Shown here piece by piece: positions 1 to 10,306 of a stretch of 64,000 bases of DNA. Where the stretch lies: assembly GCA_965112735.1 (NCBI GenBank), contig OZ218956.1, forward strand, positions 3,224,001 through 3,288,000, read 5' to 3'. Source of the DNA: Phaeosaccion multiseriatum (lineage: Eukaryota; Ochrophyta, other classes). The notes below the pieces were generated by a model that worked only from the letters and a program-made list of their open reading frames with translations, did no database searches and had not been told where the DNA came from. The position numbers and the translations under genes are program-made. Every line of letters starts with the position of its first letter. Position 1 is the stretch's first letter.

Positions 1-189
1 GAGGGACACATACAGAGACAAGAGAAACAAGAGAGACAGATGGACGGGATGGGGTGATTAGCTGTGGATGGACGCATGGGGCGGGTAGGCCGTACGACGA
101 CATTGCATACCACTTCGTCCCAATCCAAGAGGGTGGCCGGGACGGGACATACATCGATCAACCTTGGGGGTGGGCGTGTCTCACTCGGA

Positions 190-900
190 AGCTCCTCTCT
201 CTCTACTCCATCCCCCCCCCTCTCTCTACTCCATCTCTCCCTCTCGCTCTCTCTACTCCATCTCCCTCCCTCTCTCTCTCCATCCCGCCCTCTCTCTCTA
301 CTACGTCTCCCCTCCTCTCCCTCTCTCTGCCCTTCATCTCTCCAACTCTTTCCTCCATCCCCCACCCTCTCTCTACTCCATCTCTCCCTCTCCCTCTCTC
401 TACTCCGTCTCCCTCCCTCCTCCATCTCCCCCTCTCTCTCCGTCCTGCCCTCTCTCTCTACTACGTCTCCCCTCCTCGCTCTACTCCCTCTCCCTCACTC
501 TGCCCTTCATCTCTCCCTCTCTTCTCCTTCCTCCATCCCCCAGTCTCTCTCTACTACATCTCTACTCCGTCTCCCTCACTCTCTCTCTTCTCCCATCTCC
601 CTCTCTTCTTTCCTCCACGTCTCCCTCCCTCTGTCCTCCATCTCTTCCTCTCCCTCTCTCTCTACTCCATCTCCTTCTCTCTCTCTACACCATCTCCCCC
701 TCTCTCTCCCCGGCCCTTTGCCTCTCTCCCTACTTCTTTCCCCTTCCCCCCTCCCACATTCTCTCCCTCTCCTCTTGTCTCTCTCTACCCCCTCTCGCTC
801 TACTCCCCCCCCCCTCTCGCTCTACTCTCTCTCGTCCTCCCTCTCTCCCTCCCTCCCTCTCTCCACCTCCCTCCCTCTACCTCCCGCCTTATCCCACTCT
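190..900. repeat. CT-rich degenerate tandem tract
   Basis: About 700 bp of almost pure pyrimidine on the + strand, built from degenerate units resembling CTCTCTACTCCATCTCCCTC. It has open frames in several phases only because it lacks purines, so I do not call the long Ser/Leu/Pro reading frames here genes. It may be intronic or 3' flanking DNA of the minus-strand gene whose exons lie to its right. Confidence 0.8.
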
Positions 901-969
901 CTCTCACCTCTATATACTTCTCAATATTCCCTCCGCTCCCACCGCGTGACCGCGAAGACCTGTATCTCC

Positions 970-1447
970 TACTGGGGTCAACACCATTGCCCACTGTTCC
1001 CATGCCGCCCTCCTCCCTCCTGTGTCCTTCCAATAGGGAGGAAGTGCCTGCAGCCGTGTCGTACACCTCTTCGGCAGCGGAGCCGTTTCGTGCTCCTCCT
1101 TCTCCTCCCCCTGCTGTTCCTACTTCACCCCATGCTGCTGCTGCTGCCGCCGCTGCTGCTGCCGCCTGCTCTTCCAGCTGCTGCTGCTCTAACTTCTTCC
1201 TCCTCTTCTTCTCCTTCTTCTTTCTCCTTCTCTTGTCCAGCTGTTCCTGCTCTAACTTGGCGGTGTACTGGGCCTCTTTCCTCTCTCTCTCCTGCTGCCG
1301 CGACGAGGTGCCGGAGGAGGAGGATGGCACACCAGTCTCTCCTGGGGAGTTCTCGGTTGTGTCGGCCTCGCCTGTCTGTCTCTGACCGCGCCTATTCTTC
1401 AGCAGCGTAGCGCTCTTGGGATCGCTGGCAGCCAGAACCTCGAGACG
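970..1447 (-). CDS. 3'-most visible exon of unrecognised charged coiled protein
   Basis: Minus-strand open segment beginning after a plausible acceptor (polypyrimidine then AATCAG at about 1448). It starts RLEVLAASDPKSATLLKN and continues into a strongly basic/acidic coiled region (RQQERERKEAQYTAKLEQEQ, then Lys/Arg-rich), a poly-Ala run of about 11, and a Gly/Glu-rich stretch. The 3' limit is uncertain because the sequence grades into antisense of the CT tract. It probably joins the phase-0 exons at 2100-2192, 2509-2574 and 2909-2989. The acidic then KKKEKK-type composition is reminiscent of RTF1 or RNA-processing factors, but no diagnostic domain is visible, so I leave it unnamed. Confidence 0.45.
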
Positions 1448-2099
1448 CTGATTGTGTCGAAGGCGTTGCAACAGAAAGGAAGAGAGAGAGAGATGGTAGA
1501 GAGAGATGGAAGAAGAGGTTAGTTAGTGAGATACCGGAGAGAGAGAAGAAGAGGTGAGAGAGACACTCAGACAGACACAGAGAGGAGAGCCTGCCCACAC
1601 CACTTTCGCGTACGCACAGCCACTACACCGTACCAGCGCTGCTGCCTCTAATCGCCGGACGCCTTCATCCCCCCCCGCTTGCCCCCTGACCAGGAGTGAC
1701 AAGAGACGAGGAAAGCAAGAAGAAAGCAGTTGAGAAGCAGGTGATTAGAGTTGGGCTCAGGCTCCCACCAACCTCCCCCTCTCAGTCAGGAAAGCAGGTG
1801 GGTTGTCTTGGAAGGGAAGGGGGGTGTATTTAAGCGAGCCCATGTTCGGTCAGGCGTACGCTGCCTTTCCCGACGGACGAAGTAGAGACAGAGGGACAGA
1901 GAGAGAGAGAGAGAGAGAGACAAAAGAAGAGAGAGGCCGAGAGAGAGAGAGAGAGAGCGAGGCAGAGAGGCCACGAGAGAGCGAGAAAGGGAACGGGGAG
2001 AGTCTGCACAAGCATGACCAACACGCCGCTACGCTACAACTTGCTCCACTCAGGGGGCCCCTCCCCCCTCTTTGTCATGTGTATGGCACCACGTACTAC

Positions 2100-2192
2100 G
2101 CACCGCTCCAGATCCAAAGTGGCCGCCGCCAGGCCTCGTTGCGCGCTCTCAATCTCCTTCGCCCTCCTGTTACCTTCCGGCAGGATCACGCT
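2100..2192 (-). CDS. probable internal exon of the same unrecognised gene
   Basis: A 31-codon, phase-0 segment bounded by CCTCAG acceptor and TGC/GTAGTA donor on the minus strand. It encodes SVILPEGNRRAKEIESAQRG followed by LAAATLDLERC, a typical helical coding composition amid non-coding CT repeats. It keeps the same splice phase as its neighbours at 2509-2574 and 2909-2989. No family recognised. Confidence 0.45.
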
Positions 2193-2508
2193 CTGAGGAT
2201 GGCAGTGGATGGAGAATATGGAGGAGGAGAGGGAGCGGGGGGGGAGGAGGAGGCGGAGGAGGAGGCGCCAATATGACAGTGAGAGAGAGCTAAGAAGGTG
2301 AGGGGAAGATCCAATCCTAGCACCAGCACTCTCAAGCGGAGCTTATAATCGGCATTGTCGCCATTCGTTCCTATGTGCCTTGCTGCCTTACTCAGTATCC
2401 TCTTACTCCCTCCCTCCCTCTCTCACTCACTCACTCACTCCCTCTCTCACTTACTCTCTCTCACTCCCTCTCTCACTCACTCACTCACTCACTCACTCAC
2501 TCACTCAC

Positions 2509-2574
2509 CCCTTCGTCGTGATTGTCCCACAGCTCCTTCTCCCGGTCCTCGCAGTACGTGTCATCGTCCATAAC
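2509..2574 (-). CDS. probable internal exon of the same unrecognised gene
   Basis: A 22-codon, phase-0 segment on the minus strand between CCGCAG (acceptor) and GTGAGT (donor). It encodes VMDDDTYCEDREKELWDNHD then EG. It is acidic and aromatic, clearly unlike the flanking CACT repeats. It is consistent with one transcript running from about 2990 down to below 1450. Confidence 0.45.
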
Positions 2575-2908
2575 CTGCGGCCGGGATTGCGGCGGGGGGG
2601 GGGCAAGATACAGAAAGCAAAGCACAAGCATATGCACAACCACAAGCAGATACGGCCAAAGTTACACGGATATACTCGTCAGGGTCAGGAAGGGCACCGG
2701 ACTGAACATTTCGGATGACGACGGATACGACATAACCCGCCCACACCCACCCAACCCACACCCACACAGGCACACACAGGTCTTTCTCCTGCTTGTCGAT
2801 CCCCTCTCCTCGCTGTCCTGTCCCCTCCTGCTCCTTTCTCTCTCCCCCCGAGGACTTTCGCAGGTGGGGGCTGCTTCGTCAGATGGACCTCCTCCCCTTC
2901 CCGCTTAC

Positions 2909-2989
2909 CTCAAACTCCATGTCTTCACCGTCGCTGCCCTCTCTGTCGCCATCTTTTGCCGCCCCCAGGAAGAAGGTACAGCAATTCAT
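2909..2989 (-). CDS. probable 5' exon of the same unrecognised gene
   Basis: A 27-codon segment on the minus strand, preceded by CGACCCAG and followed by a GTAAGC donor. It ends in the acidic string REGSDGEDMEFE. It could begin with the ATG at 2989 or be an internal phase-0 exon; no signal decides. The 5' end of the gene may lie further right, up to about 3650. Confidence 0.4.
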
Positions 2990-3853
2990 CTGGGTCGCGG
3001 GAAGGAGGAAGTAGAAGAGAAAGAGAGAGAGAAGCATAAGGGGGGCAGGGAGAGGGAGAGAGAGGCAGAGAGAGAGAGAGAGAGAGAGAGAAGGGGAGGA
3101 GGCCGGAGAGAGAGAGAGAAGGCGTCACAATGCGGGCAAAGAGCACTGAGTGAGTAAGAGTCTCATCAGGGGGTTTTACACATATAGACGAGTGGGTAGA
3201 GACGCACACCGAGGAGGTAAGCAGCACGACCATCAGAGGTAGAGGGGCGTAGCTCGGAGCTCAACCGTGGGGTAGGGGTATGGACTATCACCAGAACACC
3301 ACAGGGCGCGACCAAGTACTCCTTGAGAGAGGAGGATCGGGGAGAGAGACCTTGCCCAGGTAAGCCACATCTTACCGCTCCGTAGGACCCTTACGCCCTA
3401 GCCTCGTCTCCGGTGACGTCCCCTGGGTGGTGTTGGTCCAAAAGAGAGGCTCTTCCCCACAAAACGTGGCGCCAAACTTGGTTTTGCCTCCTCCAAAGCG
3501 GGAAGCGGCCCAGGTATCGCCCAGCCCAAGAGTGGTGGAGAGAGGGAAAGAGGGAGGTGTTGAAGCTTGACAGGTCTTGTCTCTTAAGGAGATGTTCTCT
3601 CTCTCTATCCTTGAAAAGACCTGAAATCGATCCGGAGGGGAGTGAACGCGGAAACCCGGGGCTTTAAAAAGGCGCCCAGCCTTGGAGCCGGCGTTTGGGC
3701 AGAAGAGAGAGGAGATTAAGGGAGTGAGGAGAAGGATTGAGCCACAACCCTGGAACTGCTAAATGTAGAGACAGGTGCGGCCAACAGCAACGAGCACGAC
3801 GCATCGACGGGGGCAGAAATAGAGGCCAGGAACATATGGGGAATTGATGGTGG
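2990..3853. other. non-coding interval, left of cyclin gene
   Basis: Contains a GAGAGA-rich purine block (3015-3125) and unremarkable sequence from 3160 to 3850. I see no convincing coding potential. It should hold the promoter or 5' leader of the cyclin-Y-like gene, and perhaps the 5' end of the minus-strand gene on the left. Confidence 0.5.
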
Positions 3854-6626
3854 GTGTGGGGTGGCCCCACGCTCTCGATGAACTCGACGTCATGGCTTCC
3901 GCGAAGCCCCGAGCACAGTGTTGGTATTGATATCACACTTATTGATACGAAGCCTGACCACCAACAGCGACAGGGGCAGCAGCATCTCCTGTCGAAACTC
4001 TTTTCTACTGAGGGCGGCTTGGGCAACTGCAGCGGCAGCAGCAGCGGCGAGGACGAAATGACGGAGTGCGAAGGCGTGTCGACTCCATCGACGGACACGT
4101 CCACTCGTGCCTCTGGAACCCCCTGCTCCCCAGCCTCCACTTCTGGGGGCACTCCCCCCTCGTCTCAAGGAAGGGGCAGACTTGAGGATTTGCTCCTCTC
4201 CCATGGCAACCAGCAGGAGGCGGCAGTAGCAGCGAGAGCAGAAGCGGCCACAGTGGCAGAAGACGGTGCGGGGTGGGTGGGGGACAGAGGAGGAGCAGAG
4301 GGCATGAGTGGCACTATTGTACCATCGATTCTGAAGAAGGCGGACAAAGAGAAGGAACGACAGGGCGGGAGGGAAGATGGAAGGGGGGGGGGCGCCACCA
4401 TGGTGGCTACTGCGTGCTCGGGAGGGGGATCCGGGTCAGCATCATCATCATCATCTTCTGGCAGCACAGCAGCAGCATCAGCAGCAGCAGTGGGGCGGGG
4501 GGAAGAAAGGACTGCAGGCAGCAGGGTTAGAGGGGGCAGTCCACCACCGCTGCAGCCGACGATACCGGGCATGAGCCGTAGAGTGTCGTTCAAGGAGGAA
4601 GACACGGTCATCGTTCCCGTGCATAAGATGTGCACGCCGGTCTTCCCCCGAGAGGGCACCATGCGCTACCGGTCTGTGGAGTCGAGAGTGCTGAGCGCGG
4701 TGGCACCCCCCAGCACCCTCAGCAGACCCAACTACCACGACGTGTTGCGCAGAGTGGCCATTGTGCTGTATAAGCATGTGGTCACGTGTGATCGGATGTG
4801 GCTGCGAACGAAACAGCGGAGGCAAGCGGCCAAAGAGGCAGCAGAGGCGGCTGCGGCGGCACAAAGGAGCGCGGATGGGAAGGAAGGCAGAAGAGGGAAT
4901 AGGAGGAGGAGACCCACCGCCAGTACGAGTGCCAGTGGCAATGAAGGGGGTAGCAGGGACTGGAAGGAGGGCGGGGGCTGCCGACCGTGGTGGCATTTTC
5001 GATGGGGTGAAGATCACATAGACAGCGGATTTCGGCCCAAGGAAGGCGGGGGGGGGCAACAGCAACCGGCACCAGGCGGTGACACAGAGGCTCTAGGAAG
5101 TGGCTCCGTCACTCTCACCAGTGCAGGCTACTCCGACACTGTGAGCAGTGTTTGCCAATCCGACAGCTCGACCTCCTTGCCAGGATTGTCAAGTGCGGAA
5201 TTAGCCGGGGAAGGGGCAGGGAGAGGGGCGACCGGAGGGGGAGGAGGTGGTGGTGGTGGTGGTGGAGGAGGAGGAGGAGGAGGAGGTGGTGGTGGTGGTG
5301 GTGGAGGAGGAGGAGGAGGAGGAGGAGGAGGAGGAGGAGGAGGAAGAGGAAGAGGAGGAGGAGGTATGGTTGAGGGGGTGGATCTGTACTACGACGAAGC
5401 CAAAGTCAAGCTCTTTGACGAGAAGAAGTTTGTGGAGCCCCGGTACCGGTACACATTCCTCCGAACCGCCACGTTGGGTATGATGATTCCGGGCCCAGCC
5501 TTCACCCTCAAGCCAGTGGAAGCGGAGCCCAGGCCGCCCAACGTGGATGATATTTACGAGTTTTTGCAGACTATTTTCAACCAAGCATGCCTCAGTAGCG
5601 AGTGCTCTCTGGTGAGTCTAATTTATATCGAGCGCCTCATGAAGGAGGCGAATATGCCGCTGCTTGCGACCAATTGGAAGCCCATCGTCCTGTGCGGTGA
5701 GTGAGGGAGGGAGTGAGTGAGTGAGTGAGTTGGACATCTACGATCGATCTGACATGGGATGGGGAGGGATGGACCAACAGCATTATTGTGAATTGGTTGT
5801 GTTCTTCTCCTCCTCCCCTCTCTCTCACTGTACCTTCCTCTCTCTCTCTCTCACTCCCTCTCTCTCTCTCCCTCTCTCCTCTTCCCTTCCTTCCTTCCTT
5901 CCTCCCCACTGAAACAAACATTCACCCGACCCTAAGGTCTGCTCCTGGCCAGTAAGGTGTGGCAAGACCTGAGCAGCTGGAATGTCGAGTTCAACCATGT
6001 CTACCCGGAGTTCTCGCTGGCGGCCATAACGCGCATGGAAAGGCTCTTTCTGCAGCAGATCGGGTGGGACATGTTTGTGAGCAGCAGCCTTTACGCCAAG
6101 TACTATTTCGGTGAGTTGTGTGTGGCGTGTGTATGTGCGTGTACTCTCTCTCTGCCTCTCTCCCTCTCCCTCTGTCTCTCTCTCTCTTTCTCTCTCTGTC
6201 TCTCTCTCTTTCTCTCTCTGTCTGTGGGTGTGGGTGTGTTTTGGGGAGGGTTGGTTCTGACGCGGCGTGCGCTGTTTACTCCCTCTCCCTCTCTGCGAGC
6301 GTGCTCTTAAAAAAGTGAAGCATCCCCTCCTTCTGCGCTCCCTCACGCTACAACCCTGTTCCATGCCTTCGACATTCTATATCTATACTTCGATGCTCCT
6401 ATTCCACTATTATAAATTCCATCCCTTCACATGCAATATCGACACCTTCCACACACCTGTTCCTGCCCCAGCCCTGCGCTCTCTGACGGAGAAGAAGGAT
6501 TTCCGGCGCCGTTACAATTACATCGTTCAGAAGGGAGTTGACGCACCGGGGGCCAGTGTGGTGGCTGAGCGCTCGGAGGCTATGAAGCAGGCGGTGGTCG
6601 CTAAGCTGCTCAGTCAGACTCTCTGA
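3854..6626 (+). CDS. CCNY: cyclin-Y-like (PCL/PHO80-type) cyclin
   Basis: Three exons: 3854-5696, 5937-6110, 6472-6626, with phases agreeing (GTGAGT donors, AAG and CAG acceptors), giving about 723 aa. The cyclin box is in the last quarter. Exon 1 ends with DDIYEFLQTIFNQACLSSEC and IYIERLM...TNWKPIVLCG; exon 2 gives LLLASKVWQDLSSWNVEF and the YAKYYF motif; exon 3 gives ALRSLTEKKDFRRRY. This order matches cyclin Y, which activates CDK14/16-type (Pho85-like) kinases at membranes. The ~460-residue N-terminal extension is Ser/Gly/Glu-rich and low complexity, and carries about 36 consecutive glycines encoded at 5234-5343. A later start (3878 or beyond) is possible, because nothing upstream of residue ~240 is conserved to my eye. 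Confidence 0.9.
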
Positions 6627-7412
6627 AGAGAGAGAGGGAGGAGAGGGGGGAAGGGGGAGAGAGAGAGGGAGATAAGAGGGGGGGAGAGAGGCGGCAATTT
6701 TTGTGTCATGCAAGCATGGCAGCAACAAAGGAGGAGGAGGAGGAGGAGGAGGAGGAGGAGGAGGAGGAGGAGGAGGAGAAGGAGGAGGAGGAGGGTGTCC
6801 CCGTGGCGGGAGGAGGGCAAGGGAGGGAGGGATGGGTGGTAGAAAGGGGCGGCTCAGCGGCGTGAGTCCAAGGCGGGGGGGGGCAGAACGGCAGCCTGTC
6901 ATCAGAGGGGAGAGCCAGAATGGATGGCAATGGATGGCAAGATTTGCGCCACTTCACAAGCCGGAGGAGCAGCAGCATGACGTGACGTCAATGGGCGCCG
7001 GGGGGGGGCAGGGAGTTAAAAATACCCCTCCTTGAGAATCCACACGGCAGGGAGGAACCAGGGTGTAGGGGATGACAATTGATGTACTTTTAATTTAGAC
7101 TCAGATACGATACACGGTCATGTAGTGTATAGTGAGGAAGAAGAGGGAACCCTTTTATCCTAAGACTCACACTCGCTTTACCTTAGAAACTATTCTACGA
7201 TGTAATAAATGAGCGTTCTTTCTTTTCCATTCTCACTCTGCCGCACACACACACATACGTACACACTCACCCACCCACACACACATGCACACACACACAT
7301 GCACAAACAACATATGCTCGTCGAATCCGCAGTCGCCAGGGAGGATGGCAGTGGATGCGCTTGGCCCGCCTCGGATCAGCGAGGGGCAAAAGCAAAACAA
7401 GCCGTGTGCGAC
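6627..7412. other. intergenic, with GGA microsatellite
   Basis: Starts with a GAGAGA/GGGGAG tract, then (GGA)n at 6730-6795, then ordinary sequence with CA repeats at 7243-7305. No coding signal that I trust. The right part is presumed 5' region of the longin-like gene. Confidence 0.6.
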
Positions 7413-8249
7413 ATGGGGATTCACAGCGTCATCATCATGAACCAAAGTGGGCATGTTTTGTTCTCTCGCTACTTCGAAGCCGCGGTGGAACCTTCTTACG
7501 GGGCTGCCCACGCAGACACGGCAGCAGCAGAAGCGGCCGCGGCAGTAGAGAAACAGCGGCAACAACGGGCGGCAGAAGATCTGCAACGCCAACAACAACA
7601 GCAGCAGCAGCAGGAGCAGGAGCAGCCCGTCGCTTCGTTGCTGGATCTTGATACTTCTGTGGATCTCACGGTGCAAATGCAAAGCCTCCCCGAGACGGAA
7701 ACACTGGGCGATTTCGCTCTGCACGGAAGAAGGACTGCCGCTGAAGGCCATCACGACGGTGACGGTGCCGAAGCTCTAGCAGCACAGGCAAAGAGAGACG
7801 CGCGGCCAGAAGCGCTGCGGATGCAGGCCTGGGAGGACGAGCTGCGCAGGCTCACATCCTCCATGTGGAGGGGCGTCATGGAGGGAGGGGAGCAAGTGGT
7901 GCATGCACGGGGCGGGGTGTACGTTGTCTTTATGGCTCTCGGGGCAGAGAAGCACGGGAGCAAGGAGAAGAAGCGCATGCTTCTCTTCCTCTCGGGCAAG
8001 GACGAGTGCGATGAGCTGACCCTGAGGGAGGCCATGGGGTCTCTCGCCGAGATTGTTGAGGAGCACTGCAGGGGCTCTGCCAAGGGAGGCAAGGGAGGCG
8101 CAAGAGAGGATGACCTGCTCACAGGGGAGGCGTACGGCAAGGTGTCTCTCGCCGTGGATGAGATGATGGCTGGGGGTATACTCGAGGACATAGGCGTGGA
8201 AACCGTGCTCGACAGCAGCAAGCTCAAAGACCTCCACTTCCCACAGTAG
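7413..8249 (+). CDS. longin-fold adaptor-like small subunit
   Basis: Single-exon frame of 278 aa from the ATG at 7413. An in-frame ATG at 7209 exists, but it would prefix a CA-repeat-encoded stretch. The N-terminus IHSVIIMNQSGHVLFSRYF is the first longin strand/turn of adaptor sigma, mu and zeta-COP subunits. The C-terminal part (VHARGGVYVVFMALG, LLFLSGKDECDELTLREAM, then VSLAVDEMMAGGILED) matches the longin helix and the LDEI-D-GG signature. Between them, residues ~30-130 hold an Ala/Gln-rich insertion. It probably belongs to a vesicle coat complex; a zeta-COP, AP-5 or TSET small subunit is possible, but the divergence prevents assignment. Confidence 0.6.
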   Translation: MGIHSVIIMNQSGHVLFSRYFEAAVEPSYGAAHADTAAAEAAAAVEKQRQQRAAEDLQRQQQQQQQQEQEQPVASLLDLDTSVDLTVQMQSLPETETLGDFALHGRRTAAEGHHDGDGAEALAAQAKRDARPEALRMQAWEDELRRLTSSMWRGVMEGGEQVVHARGGVYVVFMALGAEKHGSKEKKRMLLFLSGKDECDELTLREAMGSLAEIVEEHCRGSAKGGKGGAREDDLLTGEAYGKVSLAVDEMMAGGILEDIGVETVLDSSKLKDLHFPQ

Positions 8250-9961
8250 GGAGAGAGAGAGAGAGAGAGCAAGATGTGATGATCGAGACGGACGGTGCAC
8301 GAGAGTGACCAAGGGAGCAAGCCCCCCTTCGCCACTGTGGCCTCCTCGGATACCCTAGGAAGCCCCCCCCTGCATCAGCAGGCCTTCCATTTCACCACCC
8401 ACGGTGCCATTGACCTTTGCTGCCTCTCGTGTGGTGGTGGTGGTGTGGGTTTTGGCTCTTCGTGCAAGCTTCCGGAGTGATGGATTGACTGACTTGACCA
8501 TTTCTCTCTGGTGGCGCGTGACTTCCCTTGCGACGTGCCGACTACCAAGTGGCCCAGGCACAGGCGGCGCGCTTCCCCCCACGGGGGCGTTGCATGCGTT
8601 GTGCTGTCGTATCAGAGGCCAAATGTCAAGCGAAACGCCTGCCCGTCATAGTGAAGCATGGAGAACGTACAGGGTCCGGGTCTTTGGATAGGCCATCCGA
8701 GTTGGCAGCAGCTGCCAGGCTGAGGGGGACAGGGAACAGGAAGGCTTAAGACTTGAGTGTGCTGTTGTGTTGTCTCCTCTTGTCTTTTTTCGACGAGCCG
8801 GAGCAGCAGTAGAACGAAGAGGTGGAGGAGCAGCAGTGTGAGGAGGGGGTGGAGGGGACGGGGTGATGCGACCATCCAAAAGAAGAGGTCAGCGGCTCTT
8901 CCGAGGCAGAGGGAGGATCGGAAGAGCGGCCGAGAGAGCAGGCAAAACGCTTCCGAGCAGGAGTAGCAGAAGCACAAGTGAAAGGGGGCCAGGGGGACTC
9001 TCGGCGAATCATGCTCTCACGCATCTGCGGCGCTCTGATCTGCTTGCTTTACGAGTGGCTCTGCGGCTGTCATGTCTATGCTCACGAGCTAAGAGACGTC
9101 TCTCGTGTCCCGCCGCCCGAGGGGGCAAAGCTTGTGGGGGGACGAGGGTAACTCACGGCGTGACTTATCCCCCTTTCTCTATGCCCTTTGTCCCCCCTCT
9201 TGGCTCTTCGTGGGGGGTGGTCCATGAGTGATACATCTTGAGCCATCATTCACGAGCCCTCTTACCGGCTTCAGCTTCACTGGGCAGGCAGGGGCGCGCG
9301 AGGAGCCCGGAGTGAGCATTCGAGGGTGGTGAGCAATCGGATGGCCAGAGGGATGTGTGTTTTTCGGGTGACGAGGATTTGAGAGGGAGCAGCCGGTGCT
9401 TGTGCTTTGCTGCTCATTAATTCGCGATTGCGCATCTGAACGCCTTTGACCTTTTGGTGCATTGCATTGCATTTGACGCAACTAGTGGTGGACTGAGCAA
9501 CGCTTTATGCTTTTTACTGCTGAGAGCGCTTCTGGAGGAGAGGCCGTGTGGGAAGCAGCTCGGAACCATTCATAGCCGAGAGCAATTCGCCATTCTCTTA
9601 CCGATCTGGAATCGTTCATGCTGTAGAGCAAGACCGAGACACCACCGAGCACGAGATACACGAGCACGGAGAGGCGACAGCAGTTGGTGATACAGCAATA
9701 GCAACAGCAGCAGCAGCAGCAGCAGCGGCAGGGGAAATGGTGGACTGAAATATCACATTACGGCTCGTGTGGAAACAGAGCAAGACATTATTCCCTGACT
9801 GGGAGGGGAGCAGAAAGTTGGAACGAATAAACACATCACCGAGTCACTGACGTAGCGATCGGTCCTCGATCATTCCTCACATCCCCACTTCCATGCCACC
9901 CCACGCCTTGTCTACGAACGTGGCTCTGAAGTGTAAAGTCACTACTATTCGTTTTACCGTT
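8250..9961. other. long non-coding interval
   Basis: About 1.7 kb with no convincing open frame; the short frames lack biased composition or recognisable motifs. A GAGAGA run follows the upstream stop. At 9681 there is one copy of the 17-bp TTGGTGATA motif followed by a short CAG run. Otherwise nothing seen. Confidence 0.6.
9681..9697 (+). repeat. 17-bp TTGGTGATA motif, intergenic copy
   Basis: Exact CAGTTGGTGATACAGCA followed by CAG repeats, outside any gene I can support. It is identical to the copies inside coding exons at 23806, 56222, 56627, 57044, 57360 and 57761. Confidence 0.85.
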
Positions 9962-10306
9962 TCATCCCGCATTGGTGAACATCACACGGCCCTCGTTGTT
10001 GTCCCGCCCCGTGGCGTGGAGTCCGAGCTCTTCACTGAGGTACGCCAGCACCGCAAGGCTTGAGCATGCTGAGCCGTCCACGCTCCCGCGACCTCGCCCG
10101 GTGATGACAGTGATCCGGCCGTTCACTTTCTCCACTTGGCGGGCGTAGCGAAGGGCGGCCTTGTCGGTCCACTCCGAGTGCCCCATTGGAGGTAAATACC
10201 CTTTCCTGTTTTGCCCGTCGTCCAATCCGACACGCCTCTGACTGCGTGCGAGCCACCCGCCAAGCTCCATCATTGCTCGGGCACGTGCATGACATCGATG
10301 GCAGCC
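9962..10306 (-). pseudogene. out-of-frame SMR-domain remnant of PPR gene
   Basis: Directly downstream of the PPR stop on the same strand. One frame reads VEKVNGRITVITGRGRGSVD, then VLAYLSEELGL, then DNNEGRVMF, the core and C-terminal strand of an SMR endonuclease-like domain. The frame differs from the PPR repeats. Inside it, the segment expected to read MLKP (seen intact in the paralogue near 60620) appears only in a neighbouring frame, so at least two small indels have occurred. It could be rescued by an unrecognised intron, but no donor/acceptor pair convinces me. Confidence 0.65.

Noticed and set aside
54-1410. Three overlapping long + strand frames rich in Ser, Leu and Pro
   Set aside because: Pure product of the CT-rich repeat, which lacks stops in all frames; no domain, no codon structure.
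1786-1974. Minus-strand frame with YFVRRERQRTPDRTWARLN as another exon
   Set aside because: No acceptable splice sites at compatible phase; mostly GA-repeat translation.
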